Assembly: GCA_910584365.1 (NCBI GenBank)
Contig: CAJUAF010000005.1
Location: 62,001 to 126,000 of the forward strand
Source: an uncultured Muribaculaceae bacterium
Lineage (GTDB): Bacteria > Bacteroidota > Bacteroidia > Bacteroidales > Muribaculaceae
Reading direction: 5' to 3'
DNA: 64,000 nt
Part shown: positions 1 to 8,912 of the stretch, one piece after another
Layout of the letters: each line of letters starts with the position of its first letter
Numbering within the stretch: position 1 is the stretch's first letter
The notes under the pieces: generated by a model
Databases searched by the model: none
What the model saw: only the letters and a program-made list of their open reading frames with translations
What the model was told of the DNA's origin: nothing
Translations under genes and position numbers: made by a program

Positions 1-159
1 ACTATCCAGAACCGTCTGAAAGTCTACCACGAATCGACAACTCCCCTGCGCGATTTCTACATCAGCAAAGGGAAATACCGTCCCATCCAAGGGAGCGGCT
101 CGATAGACGAGATTTTCGCCGGAATCGCCTCCGCCATCGACACCGCCCAGGAATCCTGA
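1..159 (+). CDS. adk: Adenylate kinase, C-terminal fragment (cut by window start)
   Basis: Frame 1 is open from the first base to a TGA at 157-159 and encodes 52 residues. The peptide contains IQNRLKVYHEST, PLRDFYISKGKY and GSIDEIFAGIASAID. This fits the last part of bacterial adenylate kinase, with the helix after the lid and the closing 'G.G.IDEIF' segment. The enzyme interconverts ATP plus AMP with two ADP in the cytoplasm. The P-loop, lid and start lie upstream of the window. It ends 23 bases before pheS on the same strand. The assignment rests on the C-terminal pattern only. Confidence 0.8.
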   Translation, partial: TIQNRLKVYHESTTPLRDFYISKGKYRPIQGSGSIDEIFAGIASAIDTAQES

Positions 160-182
160 ACCCGCAAACCATCATCCCGATT

Positions 183-1202
183 ATGTTAGACAGAATAAAC
201 GCCCTCAAGGCTGAGATTTCCGCTCTCCAGGCCTCCACGCCTGAAGAAGTGGAAGCCCTGAGAATCAAATATCTCTCGAAAAAAGGCGCCGTCAACGCCC
301 TGATGGCGGATTTCCGCAGCGTTCCCGCCGACCAGAAGAAAGCCGTCGGCATGGAAATCAACGCTCTCAAGGAAATGGCCGCCGGGAAAATCAACGCTCT
401 CCGGTCCGCCACCGAGAGCGCAGAGACCCTCGACGACAGCCTTGACCTGAGCCGCACGGCCGCGCCCCTTCCCCTGGGAACGCGCCATCCTCTGTCGCTG
501 GTGCGCGATGAAATCGTCGAGATTTTCCGGCGCCTGGGCTTCACCGTTGCCGAAGGTCCCGAAATCGAGGATGACTGGCACGTGTTCTCCTCCCTGAACT
601 TCGCCGCCGACCATCCGGCCCGCGATATGCAGGACACGTTCTTCATACAGCGCAACCCCGACGTTCTTCTGCGCACCCACACCTCCTCCGTGCAGTCCCG
701 CACGATGGAGCATACCCAGCCCCCCGTCCGCATCGTCTGCCCCGGCCGCGTCTACCGCAACGAGGCAATCTCGGCCCGCGCCCACTGCTTCTTCCATCAG
801 GTGGAGGCGCTCTACGTGGACAAAAACGTATCCTTCGCCGACCTTAAGCAGACGCTCCTCTATTTCGCCCGCGAGATGTTCGGTCCGGAGACAAAAATCC
901 GTCTGCGTCCCAGCTATTTCCCCTTCACCGAACCCTCGGCCGAAATGGATATCTCCTGCAACCTCTGCGGCGGCAAGGGATGCGGCTTCTGCAAGCACAC
1001 CGGATGGGTGGAAATCCTCGGCTGCGGCATGGTAGACCCCAACGTACTCGAAGCCTGCGGCATTGACTCCGCGACCCACTCGGGCTTCGCCCTGGGCATG
1101 GGAGTGGAGCGCATCGCCAATCTCAAATACCGCGTCAACGACCTGCGCCTGTTCTCGGAGAACGACGTGCGCTTCCTCCGGGAATTCACTCACGCCCGAT
1201 GA
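183..1202 (+). CDS. pheS: Phenylalanine--tRNA ligase alpha subunit
   Basis: This is the catalytic alpha subunit of the cytoplasmic alpha2-beta2 PheRS, which charges tRNA-Phe. Its 339 residues are the usual length. An N-terminal coiled coil (about 1-90) is followed by the class II core. Motif 2 is visible as RVYRNEAISARAHCFFHQVE near residue 190, and motif 3 as GFALGMGVERIANLKY near residue 300. A cysteine-rich loop, CNLCGGKGCGFCKHTGW, starts near residue 259; such loops occur in some bacterial PheS proteins. The last codons overlap the start of nth by four bases (ATGA), so the two are probably co-translated. No pheT is nearby. Confidence 0.97.
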   Translation: MLDRINALKAEISALQASTPEEVEALRIKYLSKKGAVNALMADFRSVPADQKKAVGMEINALKEMAAGKINALRSATESAETLDDSLDLSRTAAPLPLGTRHPLSLVRDEIVEIFRRLGFTVAEGPEIEDDWHVFSSLNFAADHPARDMQDTFFIQRNPDVLLRTHTSSVQSRTMEHTQPPVRIVCPGRVYRNEAISARAHCFFHQVEALYVDKNVSFADLKQTLLYFAREMFGPETKIRLRPSYFPFTEPSAEMDISCNLCGGKGCGFCKHTGWVEILGCGMVDPNVLEACGIDSATHSGFALGMGVERIANLKYRVNDLRLFSENDVRFLREFTHAR

Positions 1203-1849
1203 CCCGCAGGGAACGTTACCGCCGCGTCCTGGAGTGGTTCTCCCGCGAGATGCCCGAGCCGAAGACCGAGCTGTCCTACGACACCCCATTTCATCTGCTG
1301 CTGGCAGTGATCCTGTCGGCGCAATGCACCGACAAGCGCGTCAATCAGGTCACTCCCCCCTTGTTCGAGGCTTTCCCCGACCCTGCGTCGCTGGCCGCCT
1401 CCGACGAGGAAACCGTCTTCGGATATATCCGCTCCGTGTCCTATCCCAACAACAAGACCCGTTCCCTGTTGGGCGCGGCCAGGAAGATCATGGAGGATTT
1501 CTCAGGGGAGGTCCCCGATAATATCGATGACCTGCTGACAATCCCCGGCGTCGGACGCAAGACAGCCAATGTGATGCTCTCCGTTGTCTGGAACCGCGCC
1601 GCCATGGCTGTCGACACCCATGTCTTCCGCGTATCGGAGCGGCTGGGGCTGACGGAAGGCTCCCGCAATCCCCTCCAGACCGAGAAAGAACTCGTGGCCA
1701 ACATTCCGCAGGAGCAGATCCCGATGGCCCATCACTGGCTGATTCTTCACGGCCGCTATGTCTGCAAGGCCCGGCGTCCCGACTGCCTCAACTGCGGGCT
1801 TACCTCCCTGTGCCGTTATTACAATTCCGCAGAGGGACCGCGCAGCTGA
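1199..1849 (+). CDS. nth: Endonuclease III (DNA glycosylase/AP lyase)
   Basis: Base-excision repair enzyme that removes oxidised pyrimidines and cleaves AP sites. The 216 residues match the family length. The helix-hairpin-helix reads IPGVGRKTANVML, with the catalytic lysine at about 121. The catalytic aspartate is Asp139 in VDTHVFRV. The C-terminus carries the [4Fe-4S] ligands Cys189, Cys196, Cys199 and Cys205, in the canonical C-X6-C-X2-C-X5-C spacing. The start codon overlaps the pheS stop (ATGA). All catalytic and cluster residues are present, so the enzyme should be active. Confidence 0.97.
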   Translation: MTRRERYRRVLEWFSREMPEPKTELSYDTPFHLLLAVILSAQCTDKRVNQVTPPLFEAFPDPASLAASDEETVFGYIRSVSYPNNKTRSLLGAARKIMEDFSGEVPDNIDDLLTIPGVGRKTANVMLSVVWNRAAMAVDTHVFRVSERLGLTEGSRNPLQTEKELVANIPQEQIPMAHHWLILHGRYVCKARRPDCLNCGLTSLCRYYNSAEGPRS

Positions 1850-1866
1850 CTATCAGAGATCCGATA

Positions 1867-2496
1867 ATGGAAGAAACCTTTCTGAACGCAATCGAAGTAA
1901 TCGGAACTATCGCGTTCGCGATTTCCGGTATCCGCCTGGCCGCTTTCCGGCGGTTCGACTGGTTCGGCGCCTACACCGTCGGACTGGTGACGGCTATCGG
2001 CGGCGGCACCCTGCGCGACCTCCTGCTGGATATTCCGGTGTTCTGGATGCAGACATGGCTTTACTTAGGCGTCACCGGCATATCGCTGGCCGTTGTGATA
2101 CTGTTCCGGAAGATGCTTGTCAGCAATAACCGGATGCTTTTCATATTCGACACCCTGGGGCTGGCTCTGTTTGTCGTTATCGGGATTCAGAAAACCCTCG
2201 CCACGGGCTACCCCATGTGGGTCGGCATAGTTATGGGTGTAATCACCGGCTCTTTCGGAGGGGTTCTGCGCGATATTCTCATCAACGAACAGCCCCTTTT
2301 CTTCCGGAAGGACATTTACGCCACGGCCTGTATTGCCGGCGGAATCGTCTACTGGGGTGCCTGGGGTGCCGGTCTGGGAGCCGTCGGCTGCCAGATAGCG
2401 TGTGCCCTCGTCATAATTCTCCTGCGTATGTGTGCCATCCGCTGGAACTGGCATCTTCCGGTGCTTTCTCCTCTCCCTGACAAAACCCGAAAATAG
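1867..2496 (+). CDS. TRIC-type trimeric intracellular cation channel family protein (UPF0126/YicG-like)
   Basis: A 209-residue inner-membrane protein with about seven hydrophobic segments and an internal duplication. The paired signatures are GGGTLRDLLLD in the first half and GSFGGVLRDILIN in the second; these glycine-rich RD motifs typify the UPF0126/TRIC family. The family forms trimeric monovalent-cation channels in prokaryotes. I chose the ATG at 1867, 17 bases after the nth stop. An in-frame upstream start at 1810 would overlap nth and add a non-hydrophobic leader. It is probably the last gene of the pheS-nth transcript. The physiological role is unknown. Confidence 0.88.
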   Translation: MEETFLNAIEVIGTIAFAISGIRLAAFRRFDWFGAYTVGLVTAIGGGTLRDLLLDIPVFWMQTWLYLGVTGISLAVVILFRKMLVSNNRMLFIFDTLGLALFVVIGIQKTLATGYPMWVGIVMGVITGSFGGVLRDILINEQPLFFRKDIYATACIAGGIVYWGAWGAGLGAVGCQIACALVIILLRMCAIRWNWHLPVLSPLPDKTRK

Positions 2497-2559
2497 GTCG
2501 GATTTACTTGTATTAACGAATTTTAACGGACTGAAATGCGATTTTTGTAAAAAAATCCA

Positions 2560-2567
2560 TAATTTTG
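2560..2567 (+). promoter_or_regulatory. Putative -7 box (TAATTTTG) for the giant secreted protein gene
   Basis: TAATTTTG fits the Bacteroidetes -7 consensus TAnnTTTG. No good TTTG lies 19-21 bases upstream, although one lies 12 bases upstream, so this is a partial match. It would give a leader of about 145 bases. A small GCGG/CCGC hairpin (2577-2593) falls near the presumed 5' end of the RNA. Confidence 0.45.
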
Positions 2568-2719
2568 CCTCCGCAAGCGGCTGATAGAACCGCCATGATT
2601 ACCTGAAATCTATTTGCCATACGTCTGACAAAGGACCATAAACCAGTCAGAGCGATGACATCTCGATATCTTTACTTACAACTATTCTTTAACTTATCTT
2701 ACTAAACTCGTTTTCTATC

Positions 2720-5700
2720 ATGAAAAAAATCCTACTCCTTATGGTAGGTTTCCTGAGTTGTATTGTCGCGCAAGCGTACACGGATGTGTATTTGCGTGGC
2801 ACTATGAGCGGTGACTTTGCTGCACAGGAAGCCTGGAAGATGGAGACCATCGACGGGGTCACCTACACAAAAACCGGTGTCAATATCTCGAAAGGTCAGC
2901 AATTTAAAATCGCTGATGCTGATTGGGGAGACATCAATTATGGATGGACCGACAATACGATTAATGTAGGTTCGACAGCTGAACAGACATTGTATTATAA
3001 AAACAATCAGTTCGGTATTTCCGAAGATCTGGTCAATGCAAAAATCACTTTTAAGGTAACTGAACCTAAGAGCCAGGCTGTAATCAAGATTGAGAACAAT
3101 TACAACGGAGGGGACAATCCCGGTACCAAATATCAGATCAAATCGGCGATTGACGGTAGCGACTGGCCGTTGCATGATATGGTCGATGACGGTACCGGCA
3201 AATACGTTTACACGTATGAGAATGTGACTGCATCCTCCAGTCCCCGCGGCATGGGAATGATGATCAATGACGCCTGGCGCGGTTCAACCCAAAGCGCCAA
3301 GACGTTTAACGGCAGTACGCTGACCTGCAAGATGGATGCGACCGGAGGCAACGACATCATGGTGGCCGGCTCATATACCGGTTCGATTCTCTGCAGCTAC
3401 GATCCGTCTACAAACAACCTTACTCTTTCCGATCCCTCGCAGAATGATGACAGCTACCGCCTGCATATCCATACGATGGTGCCTTTCGGCGGCAAGCAGA
3501 TTTATCCCTTTGACGTTACCGGTGAGAGTCCTTACAGCGTCACTCTCAACATCACTGCTCCGCTGGCCGATGAGCTACCCCTCTGTATCCACTATCGTCA
3601 CGGTGCTGACGACTATGTATCTTACGGCTTCTCAGAGGCCACCACATACGTTCCCGAAGGGGATGGCAAAACCGGCGACCTTGTGTCTTTCAGCGATGCC
3701 TCGAAGTATATCACTCTTCCCAAGGGACTCCAGGGCAACGTTACGTTTGAAGTCAGCGTAACCGACGGTGTTCCTTCCTCCCTGAAGATTTCCGGCGGAC
3801 AGATCGCCCAGAGCCTCTACACTTATATCCTCTGGGACAACTTCAACAGCAACGAGCTGCAGAAGACCCAGACCCTCACGCCTCATGTAAGCCACTTCGA
3901 TGCCAAATATACTTTCACCGGCGAGGAAAAAGGCCGCGTGTTTAAGGTAGAGCGTCTGCTCAACGGCCAGACCGTAACCGGTCGCCGCTGGGGCATTATC
4001 AAAGATTCTCCCAAATATGTTCCCTCCGAGACCGGCGTGCGCTATGACATCTCCGCTACCGGAGTCGAAACCGTAGTCTTCCCCGAAGATCTGCGCGGCA
4101 CGGTTACCATCAGTGTCTATGTCGATGAGGACGGTGTGCCCGACTACTTCCGCATCCAGGGAGGCCATATCGGCGACGGTCCCGACGATACCTATACCAT
4201 CTATTTCTACGACACCACTGCCGGAGGCACCCAAAATGATCCTTACGCTTATATGTGGCGTAAGGAGGCCGGGGACAATACGGCCGAGTTCACCAAATGG
4301 TGGGGAGATGACAAGGAGAAAGGTAAAATGACCGCCACCGGCCGCTACGTAGTCGAGAACGGCAATTACTATCCCCTCTATTCCCTTTCCTTCTCCTGGG
4401 AATCCCTGGTTCCCCATAACGTTATCATCCACAACGGTGATACCCACTACACGCAGGAAGGCAGTGACCCGCTCTTCGTGAACGGCGGTTATTACTATAC
4501 AGGCTGCTCGGCCGCCAAGTCAGCTTCCGAGGTTACGGTGACGGAGAATGCCAATGTGACTTTCTATATGCACTGGAAACAGGACTGGCTGAAGGACGGT
4601 AACGGCGAGGCTCCCCGCTGCTTCGTTTTCTCAGGCACTAAGCCCTCCAATATCAAGGATGCCTGGGACAATGGTGTGGAGATGTCGCAGATTACAGACC
4701 TTGCTCCTTCGATTTCCACTTTCTCCGTGGATGCCCACGGCGATGAAGAAGTGGCAGCCCCGATGACCATCACCGAGAAATACCAGATCTGGAAAGCCGA
4801 GATGACTCCGGCTCAGATGAGCGGCAAGACCGATGTCATGTTCGTTCTCAAACATCAGAAAGATGACGGTTCCTTCGAATACTGGGATTACGGCTCGCGC
4901 AGCGGCGGTTTCGCCGAACCCTCTTTCCTGTCGAAATATATATTCGCGACAGCTTCCGAGAACAACAGCCGCTATGCCGTGCAGACCTATCTGCCGTATG
5001 AAGACTTTGTGAACCTCGACCGTCAGGGTCGTCCTCATGTATATCTGGTCGGTGACGCTAATGGCGCTATCCAGGGGCTTCAGTGGGACAATGTGGCTCT
5101 GGCTAAAGAATTCACCCCCGAACAGGGCGTGTTCTACATCAAGATCGACGTGACCGGCAACACATACGCAAAATTCAAGATGTCCTGGATTAGCGTACAG
5201 GAGGCCATCGAACGCAACTCCATCGTAAAGATCGACAACCAGCGTTCATGGGCTACATTCGACCTGGGTATTATCGGATTCGATGATACTTTCTCCAAAT
5301 ACCCCGAGGGTTACGAACGTCCCAAGGTTGAAAAGGCAGATGCCAGCGACCTTGTCTCCGCAGCCTGGATCAAGCCCTACCAGAGCCTTCCCTACATGAA
5401 CTACAACCAGTACAACTGGTATATCCCCGCCGAGAATATCACGCGCAACGCTGCCTGCCACCTGGTAATCGACCCCCATTCCACCTGCCGCACGGTAACC
5501 CTCATCCCCTACGACCCGAACCCCTCTGTTGAGGTGGAAGGATCCTCCGTAGGCCAGATATCTCTCAATGAAGCCCAGGCCCGTCAGCTGCACGGCGATC
5601 ACAGCGCTCACCTGAACGGTGCCGCTTCCAACGGACATATCTACATGGACCGCATCAATATCTGCTCCGGTTCTGTGAAAATCAATCCCTCCGACGGTCT

Positions 5701-6625
5701 GAGCATCGGTGAGTCCGGCTTCGACCTGCTCTACTCGATTTACATGAACGGTAACGAAGTGATGGAAATTCCGACCCCCGGCGAATATAACATCAATTTC
5801 CTCCCGCTAGCTTCCAGCGCCGATATGGATGTACGGTGCAAATACACCAACCATGCCACCGGTCTTACATTCCATTCTAAACTCGGATCCGGCACCGTCA
5901 CCACTCCCGATATCGAGTTCCCGCAGCCCGAGGCTTCGATTGAGAACGCCACATATATCATCGACTCCCGCAACGGCGTTTCGTCGGTAGGCGTGCTGCT
6001 CCGTCCCCTCCGCTTTAATGTGACCACTGAACACGCTTACTTCGCAGACTTCAGTTTTGAAATCGGTGAGAAGGCTGAACTCCTGCATAAAGATCATCGT
6101 ATGGTCAAGATGTTCGCTTCCCTGGAAGACGATGTTCTCCCCGGCTGGGAATTCATCGATGCCGACAACAACTATGATTTCTCTGACGCCAAGAAGAACG
6201 ACTGGTCGACGAAACTGGCTGTCAATAAGAGCGCCTATGTGCTGCTGACCGATGTCTCCGTGGAGAATTTCGAAGCTATGGATGTGTCCGGTATGGTACG
6301 CGCCGTATATCCGTTCATTTATCAGCTTGAACCCAAACTGACTCCCGTTTCTCCGGCCCGCAAGCGAGTAGGCTCCGCAACCGCCCTTGATCTCACTCTG
6401 CCCGATGACCTCAGCGGTTTCGCCATCAGCAACATGGCCATGACCCAGCCTGTCTCCACTTCCGTATCGGGTGTGATTTCCGGTGTGGAGAATGTCGAAG
6501 CCGATGCTCTTGAGGGCGATGCAGAGTATTACAATCTGCAGGGTATCCGCGTCTACGGCGAACCTGCCCCCGGCATCTATCTGCTCCGCCAGGGTGGCAA
6601 GGTCTCCAAAGTCCTGGTACGGTAA
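2720..6625 (+). CDS. Giant secreted multi-domain beta-sandwich protein with Type 9-like C-terminal tail
   Basis: 1301 residues. A signal peptide (MKKILLLMVGFLSCIVAQA) is followed by long, aromatic-rich beta-strand repeats. The first module (VYLRGTMSGDF... then KGQQFKIADADWGDINYGW) closely resembles a module in the gene at 49348-50910. Both recall SusE/SusF-like carbohydrate-binding sandwiches. Later modules repeat patterns such as YTYILWDNFN, YTIYFYDTTAGG and VYLVGDANG. The end, YNLQGIRVYGEPAPGIYLLR plus a basic terminus, looks like the short Type 9 sorting/anchoring tail of Prevotella/Muribaculaceae proteins. Surface or extracellular carbohydrate binding is inferred; no catalytic motif was recognised. 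It is monocistronic, with a strong terminator after it. Confidence 0.8.
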   Translation: MKKILLLMVGFLSCIVAQAYTDVYLRGTMSGDFAAQEAWKMETIDGVTYTKTGVNISKGQQFKIADADWGDINYGWTDNTINVGSTAEQTLYYKNNQFGISEDLVNAKITFKVTEPKSQAVIKIENNYNGGDNPGTKYQIKSAIDGSDWPLHDMVDDGTGKYVYTYENVTASSSPRGMGMMINDAWRGSTQSAKTFNGSTLTCKMDATGGNDIMVAGSYTGSILCSYDPSTNNLTLSDPSQNDDSYRLHIHTMVPFGGKQIYPFDVTGESPYSVTLNITAPLADELPLCIHYRHGADDYVSYGFSEATTYVPEGDGKTGDLVSFSDASKYITLPKGLQGNVTFEVSVTDGVPSSLKISGGQIAQSLYTYILWDNFNSNELQKTQTLTPHVSHFDAKYTFTGEEKGRVFKVERLLNGQTVTGRRWGIIKDSPKYVPSETGVRYDISATGVETVVFPEDLRGTVTISVYVDEDGVPDYFRIQGGHIGDGPDDTYTIYFYDTTAGGTQNDPYAYMWRKEAGDNTAEFTKWWGDDKEKGKMTATGRYVVENGNYYPLYSLSFSWESLVPHNVIIHNGDTHYTQEGSDPLFVNGGYYYTGCSAAKSASEVTVTENANVTFYMHWKQDWLKDGNGEAPRCFVFSGTKPSNIKDAWDNGVEMSQITDLAPSISTFSVDAHGDEEVAAPMTITEKYQIWKAEMTPAQMSGKTDVMFVLKHQKDDGSFEYWDYGSRSGGFAEPSFLSKYIFATASENNSRYAVQTYLPYEDFVNLDRQGRPHVYLVGDANGAIQGLQWDNVALAKEFTPEQGVFYIKIDVTGNTYAKFKMSWISVQEAIERNSIVKIDNQRSWATFDLGIIGFDDTFSKYPEGYERPKVEKADASDLVSAAWIKPYQSLPYMNYNQYNWYIPAENITRNAACHLVIDPHSTCRTVTLIPYDPNPSVEVEGSSVGQISLNEAQARQLHGDHSAHLNGAASNGHIYMDRINICSGSVKINPSDGLSIGESGFDLLYSIYMNGNEVMEIPTPGEYNINFLPLASSADMDVRCKYTNHATGLTFHSKLGSGTVTTPDIEFPQPEASIENATYIIDSRNGVSSVGVLLRPLRFNVTTEHAYFADFSFEIGEKAELLHKDHRMVKMFASLEDDVLPGWEFIDADNNYDFSDAKKNDWSTKLAVNKSAYVLLTDVSVENFEAMDVSGMVRAVYPFIYQLEPKLTPVSPARKRVGSATALDLTLPDDLSGFAISNMAMTQPVSTSVSGVISGVENVEADALEGDAEYYNLQGIRVYGEPAPGIYLLRQGGKVSKVLVR

Positions 6626-6686
6626 CCTGATTGAGTCCCGCACTTACATTACTACTGAATAGGTCTTAATTCCTTTCGACAAATCC

Positions 6687-6722
6687 GTTTCCCCGCCCTT
6701 CGCCGGCGGGGAAACTTTTTTA
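6687..6722 (+). terminator. Rho-independent terminator after the giant secreted protein gene
   Basis: A perfect 11-bp stem (6687-6697 with 6705-6715) and a 7-base loop are followed by a run of seven T at 6716-6722. It lies 62 bases after the stop codon. Confidence 0.92.
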
Positions 6723-6830
6723 TTGAGAGATTCATACATTAATTGAGAGAGTCGTACATATGTTATGTGTCTTTCTAATAGTTTTTAGTCATGTGTATAA
6801 CTGATAGTTTGTAGAATACACAGACAGAAA

Positions 6831-6870
6831 GCAGGGCGGCGCGTCGGGATTGCCTGACGCGCCGCCCTGC
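6831..6870 (-). terminator. Strong hairpin at the end of the rpiB operon
   Basis: A perfect 15-bp stem (6831-6845 with 6856-6870) with a 10-base loop lies 27 bases beyond the rpiB stop. On the minus strand it is followed only by a mixed T-rich stretch, so it may be a terminator with a weak U tract or a 3' stabilising hairpin. The upstream secreted-protein gene converges on this site. Confidence 0.65.
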
Positions 6871-6896
6871 TGCGGTAATGAGTGCGGAGGGAAACG

Positions 6897-7337
6897 TTAT
6901 TCTGCGGAGGGGAGGGGGATTTTGGCTATGCGGCGGCTGTGGCGCCCTCCTTCAAAGGGGGTGTTGAGGAACGCGTCTACGATAGCCAGGGCCGTCACAT
7001 TGTCGACGAAGCGGCCGGGGAGAACCAGGACATTGGCGTCATTGTGCTGGCGGGCGAGCCGGGCTATTTCTACGTTCCAGCAGAGGGCGGCGCGGATTCC
7101 CTGGTGCTTGTTGAGGGTCATGCCGATGCCGTTGCCGGTGCCGCAGATGGCGATTCCGGGATAGCAGCGTCCTTCCTCCACGGCGAAAGCAGCGGGGTGG
7201 GCGAAATCGGGGTAGTCGCAGGATTCTGTGGAGTAGGTTCCGAAGTCTTCATATTCGCGGCCCATTGCCTCGAGATATCCTTCGATTACGCTTTTAAGCT
7301 CGAAGCCGGCATGGTCGCTACAAATTGCTATTTTCAT
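6897..7337 (-). CDS. rpiB: Ribose-5-phosphate isomerase B
   Basis: Interconverts ribose 5-phosphate and ribulose 5-phosphate in the pentose phosphate pathway. The 146 residues match the RpiB/LacAB family. The N-terminus MKIAICSDHAGFELK carries the family's DHAG phosphate/substrate motif. The catalytic-cysteine region GIAICGTGNGIGMTLNKHQG (near residue 66) is intact, followed by RAALCWNVEIARLARQHNDAN. It is the last gene of a five-gene minus-strand operon, 10 bases after the beta-rich envelope protein gene. Active-site residues are conserved, so the call is firm. Confidence 0.95.
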   Translation of the reverse strand: MKIAICSDHAGFELKSVIEGYLEAMGREYEDFGTYSTESCDYPDFAHPAAFAVEEGRCYPGIAICGTGNGIGMTLNKHQGIRAALCWNVEIARLARQHNDANVLVLPGRFVDNVTALAIVDAFLNTPFEGGRHSRRIAKIPLPSAE

Positions 7338-7347
7338 TTAGGATATG

Positions 7348-8367
7348 TTATTGGGGAGTTTCTGAGTCGGGAATTTCTGGAACTGAGGTTGCCGCCGGAA
7401 TATCCTGTTCAGGAGTGTCTGATACGGGTTCCTCTGTTATGTCTGTGGTGGGAACAGGCTCGTCGGCCGGTACCTCGGAGAAGCCCGGAGGAAGCGCGGG
7501 AGCTTTCTTGCGTCGATCCGTCGAGAAGGTGTAGAACACCGAGAACGATCCCGTAATGATGCCGTTGCGCGACCCGTAGCCGGGAATATACCAGGGTTTC
7601 CCCCCGGGCTGTTCGGTCTCGTGGAGAAGGGCGCGGAAACGGACATTCCAGCCCATCGAGACTGCTCTCCAGATTTTGACGCGCAGACCGAAGAGAACGT
7701 TAAGGTAGGTGGCCGAAGAGGTCTGCCGGGGAAAATTGACCTCGCGGTCCTCTCCCCAGTAGCCGTCGTTGATGGTGACGTCGCGCAGTTCATAGCTGAA
7801 ATGGCTGTAACCGAATCGGAGACCGGCCACGAACTGATAATCCGGGTTGCTGTTGTACAGGAAGTTATAGTTGGCGCCGATACGGAACCAGGGGGAGAGA
7901 CCGCTGTGGTAGGTGTAGTTCTGATGGGCAGGAGTGGAATTGGCGGCTCCGAGGCCGGCCTCGATTACGGGAATGTAGCGGTTATGGAGGTTAAGTTCGG
8001 CCGAAAAGCCCACCACACCGTAGCTCTGGCCGAAAATCCTCATCAGCGGATCCCAGAGGTCGACCCCTACGGATGCGCTGTAAACCAGGGGATATATCAT
8101 CCGGGGGACGCGCCCCTGCTGCGGCATGAGGCCGGCGGAGTCGGTGAGTTCCTTTCCGGTGACGGTGTCGACAAGGACCTTCTTACCCTCGTCGTTTACA
8201 ATTTCGACAAGGCGCGAGCGGTCGAGCGAGTCCGTCTCGTGTTTGTTTTCATTAACGCCTGTGATGTTCCGGGAGCCCGCTTTTACGGGAGTGACACGTC
8301 GCTGGGCGCTCCCTGTTGTCGCGGCCGCCGAGACAAGGATAAGGCAGATAAGCAGCAGGGTTCTCAT
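7348..8367 (-). CDS. Secreted beta-rich envelope protein (DUF6048-like)
   Basis: 339 residues with a signal peptide (MRTLLLICLILVSAAATTGSAQ). A polar linker of about 60 residues follows, then a region rich in alternating aromatic/hydrophobic strands (SVGVDLWDPLMRIFG, WFRIGANYNFLYNS, FVAGLRFGYSHFSYELRD, YLNVLFGLRVKIWRAVSMGWNVRFR, GSFSVFYTFS). This suggests an outer-membrane beta barrel of about 8-10 strands. The C-terminus is a Pro/Glu/Thr-rich tail. It overlaps the upstream lipoprotein gene by four bases. From memory it matches the Bacteroidales pair DUF6452 + DUF6048, which I could not check. Function unknown. Confidence 0.7.
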   Translation of the reverse strand: MRTLLLICLILVSAAATTGSAQRRVTPVKAGSRNITGVNENKHETDSLDRSRLVEIVNDEGKKVLVDTVTGKELTDSAGLMPQQGRVPRMIYPLVYSASVGVDLWDPLMRIFGQSYGVVGFSAELNLHNRYIPVIEAGLGAANSTPAHQNYTYHSGLSPWFRIGANYNFLYNSNPDYQFVAGLRFGYSHFSYELRDVTINDGYWGEDREVNFPRQTSSATYLNVLFGLRVKIWRAVSMGWNVRFRALLHETEQPGGKPWYIPGYGSRNGIITGSFSVFYTFSTDRRKKAPALPPGFSEVPADEPVPTTDITEEPVSDTPEQDIPAATSVPEIPDSETPQ

Positions 8368-8912
8368 AGGGTTTCCTCCTCCTCCCCGGGGGTGGCGGTC
8401 CGGAAATAGACCATGATGCGCTCGCGCTCGATATTGGTTATCATCGAGTCGGCGATGACGACGTTGTCAATCAGATGGCGTGTGAAAGTGCAAGAGCGGA
8501 TACGGTAGCTGTACATGGCGCCGCACTCGCTGGAGGCGAAGTAGGGCTGGACGTCGTAACGGAAAGTGATGGTGTCGTTCAGCTCCGGCAGGTCCAGACC
8601 CTGGGACGGGTAGTCGTAATGGAGACAGAAAGCGGAGACTTCGCTGTCGGACCGGAAGGGGAGATAAATCTGGCTGACCCGCTCGCCGGCATGGATAAGC
8701 AGGGAATCGCCGGGGGCCCCTACGCCGTGCATATCCAGGAAGTCGAGGCTCATGGACTGTCCGGTGGCATAGTCGTAGAACCCCATCAGCGGCAGGGCGC
8801 TGTGGTTGTCGGAGCATCCGGCGGTGTTGCACCCCTGAATGAGGGGGAGCAGACAGGCCGCCATCGCCAGGGGGGCCGCGCAGGTCTTTATGTCAGGAAA
8901 ATGCCGTTTCAA
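8364..8912 (-). CDS. Putative lipoprotein (DUF6452-like)
   Basis: 182 residues. The N-terminus is a lipoprotein signal ending in the lipobox LIQGC, with the modified cysteine near residue 28. The mature part is beta-rich, with two further cysteine-containing segments (FCLHYDY and FASSECGAMYSYRIRSCTF). It overlaps the GT2 gene upstream and the beta-rich protein gene downstream by four bases each, so all three are tightly coupled. Co-translation with a predicted barrel suggests an envelope complex, which is an inference. No catalytic motif was recognised. Confidence 0.68.
   Translation of the reverse strand: MKRHFPDIKTCAAPLAMAACLLPLIQGCNTAGCSDNHSALPLMGFYDYATGQSMSLDFLDMHGVGAPGDSLLIHAGERVSQIYLPFRSDSEVSAFCLHYDYPSQGLDLPELNDTITFRYDVQPYFASSECGAMYSYRIRSCTFTRHLIDNVVIADSMITNIERERIMVYFRTATPGEEEETL

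Noticed and set aside
186..1289. A 367-codon minus-strand frame opposite pheS
   Set aside because: It lies wholly across pheS and the start of nth. GC-rich codon usage opens such antisense frames throughout this window, and no family pattern is visible.
6721..6760. Two 20-base imperfect tandem units (TTGAGAGA...CATA)
   Set aside because: Only two degenerate copies after a terminator; too little to call a CRISPR or functional repeat.
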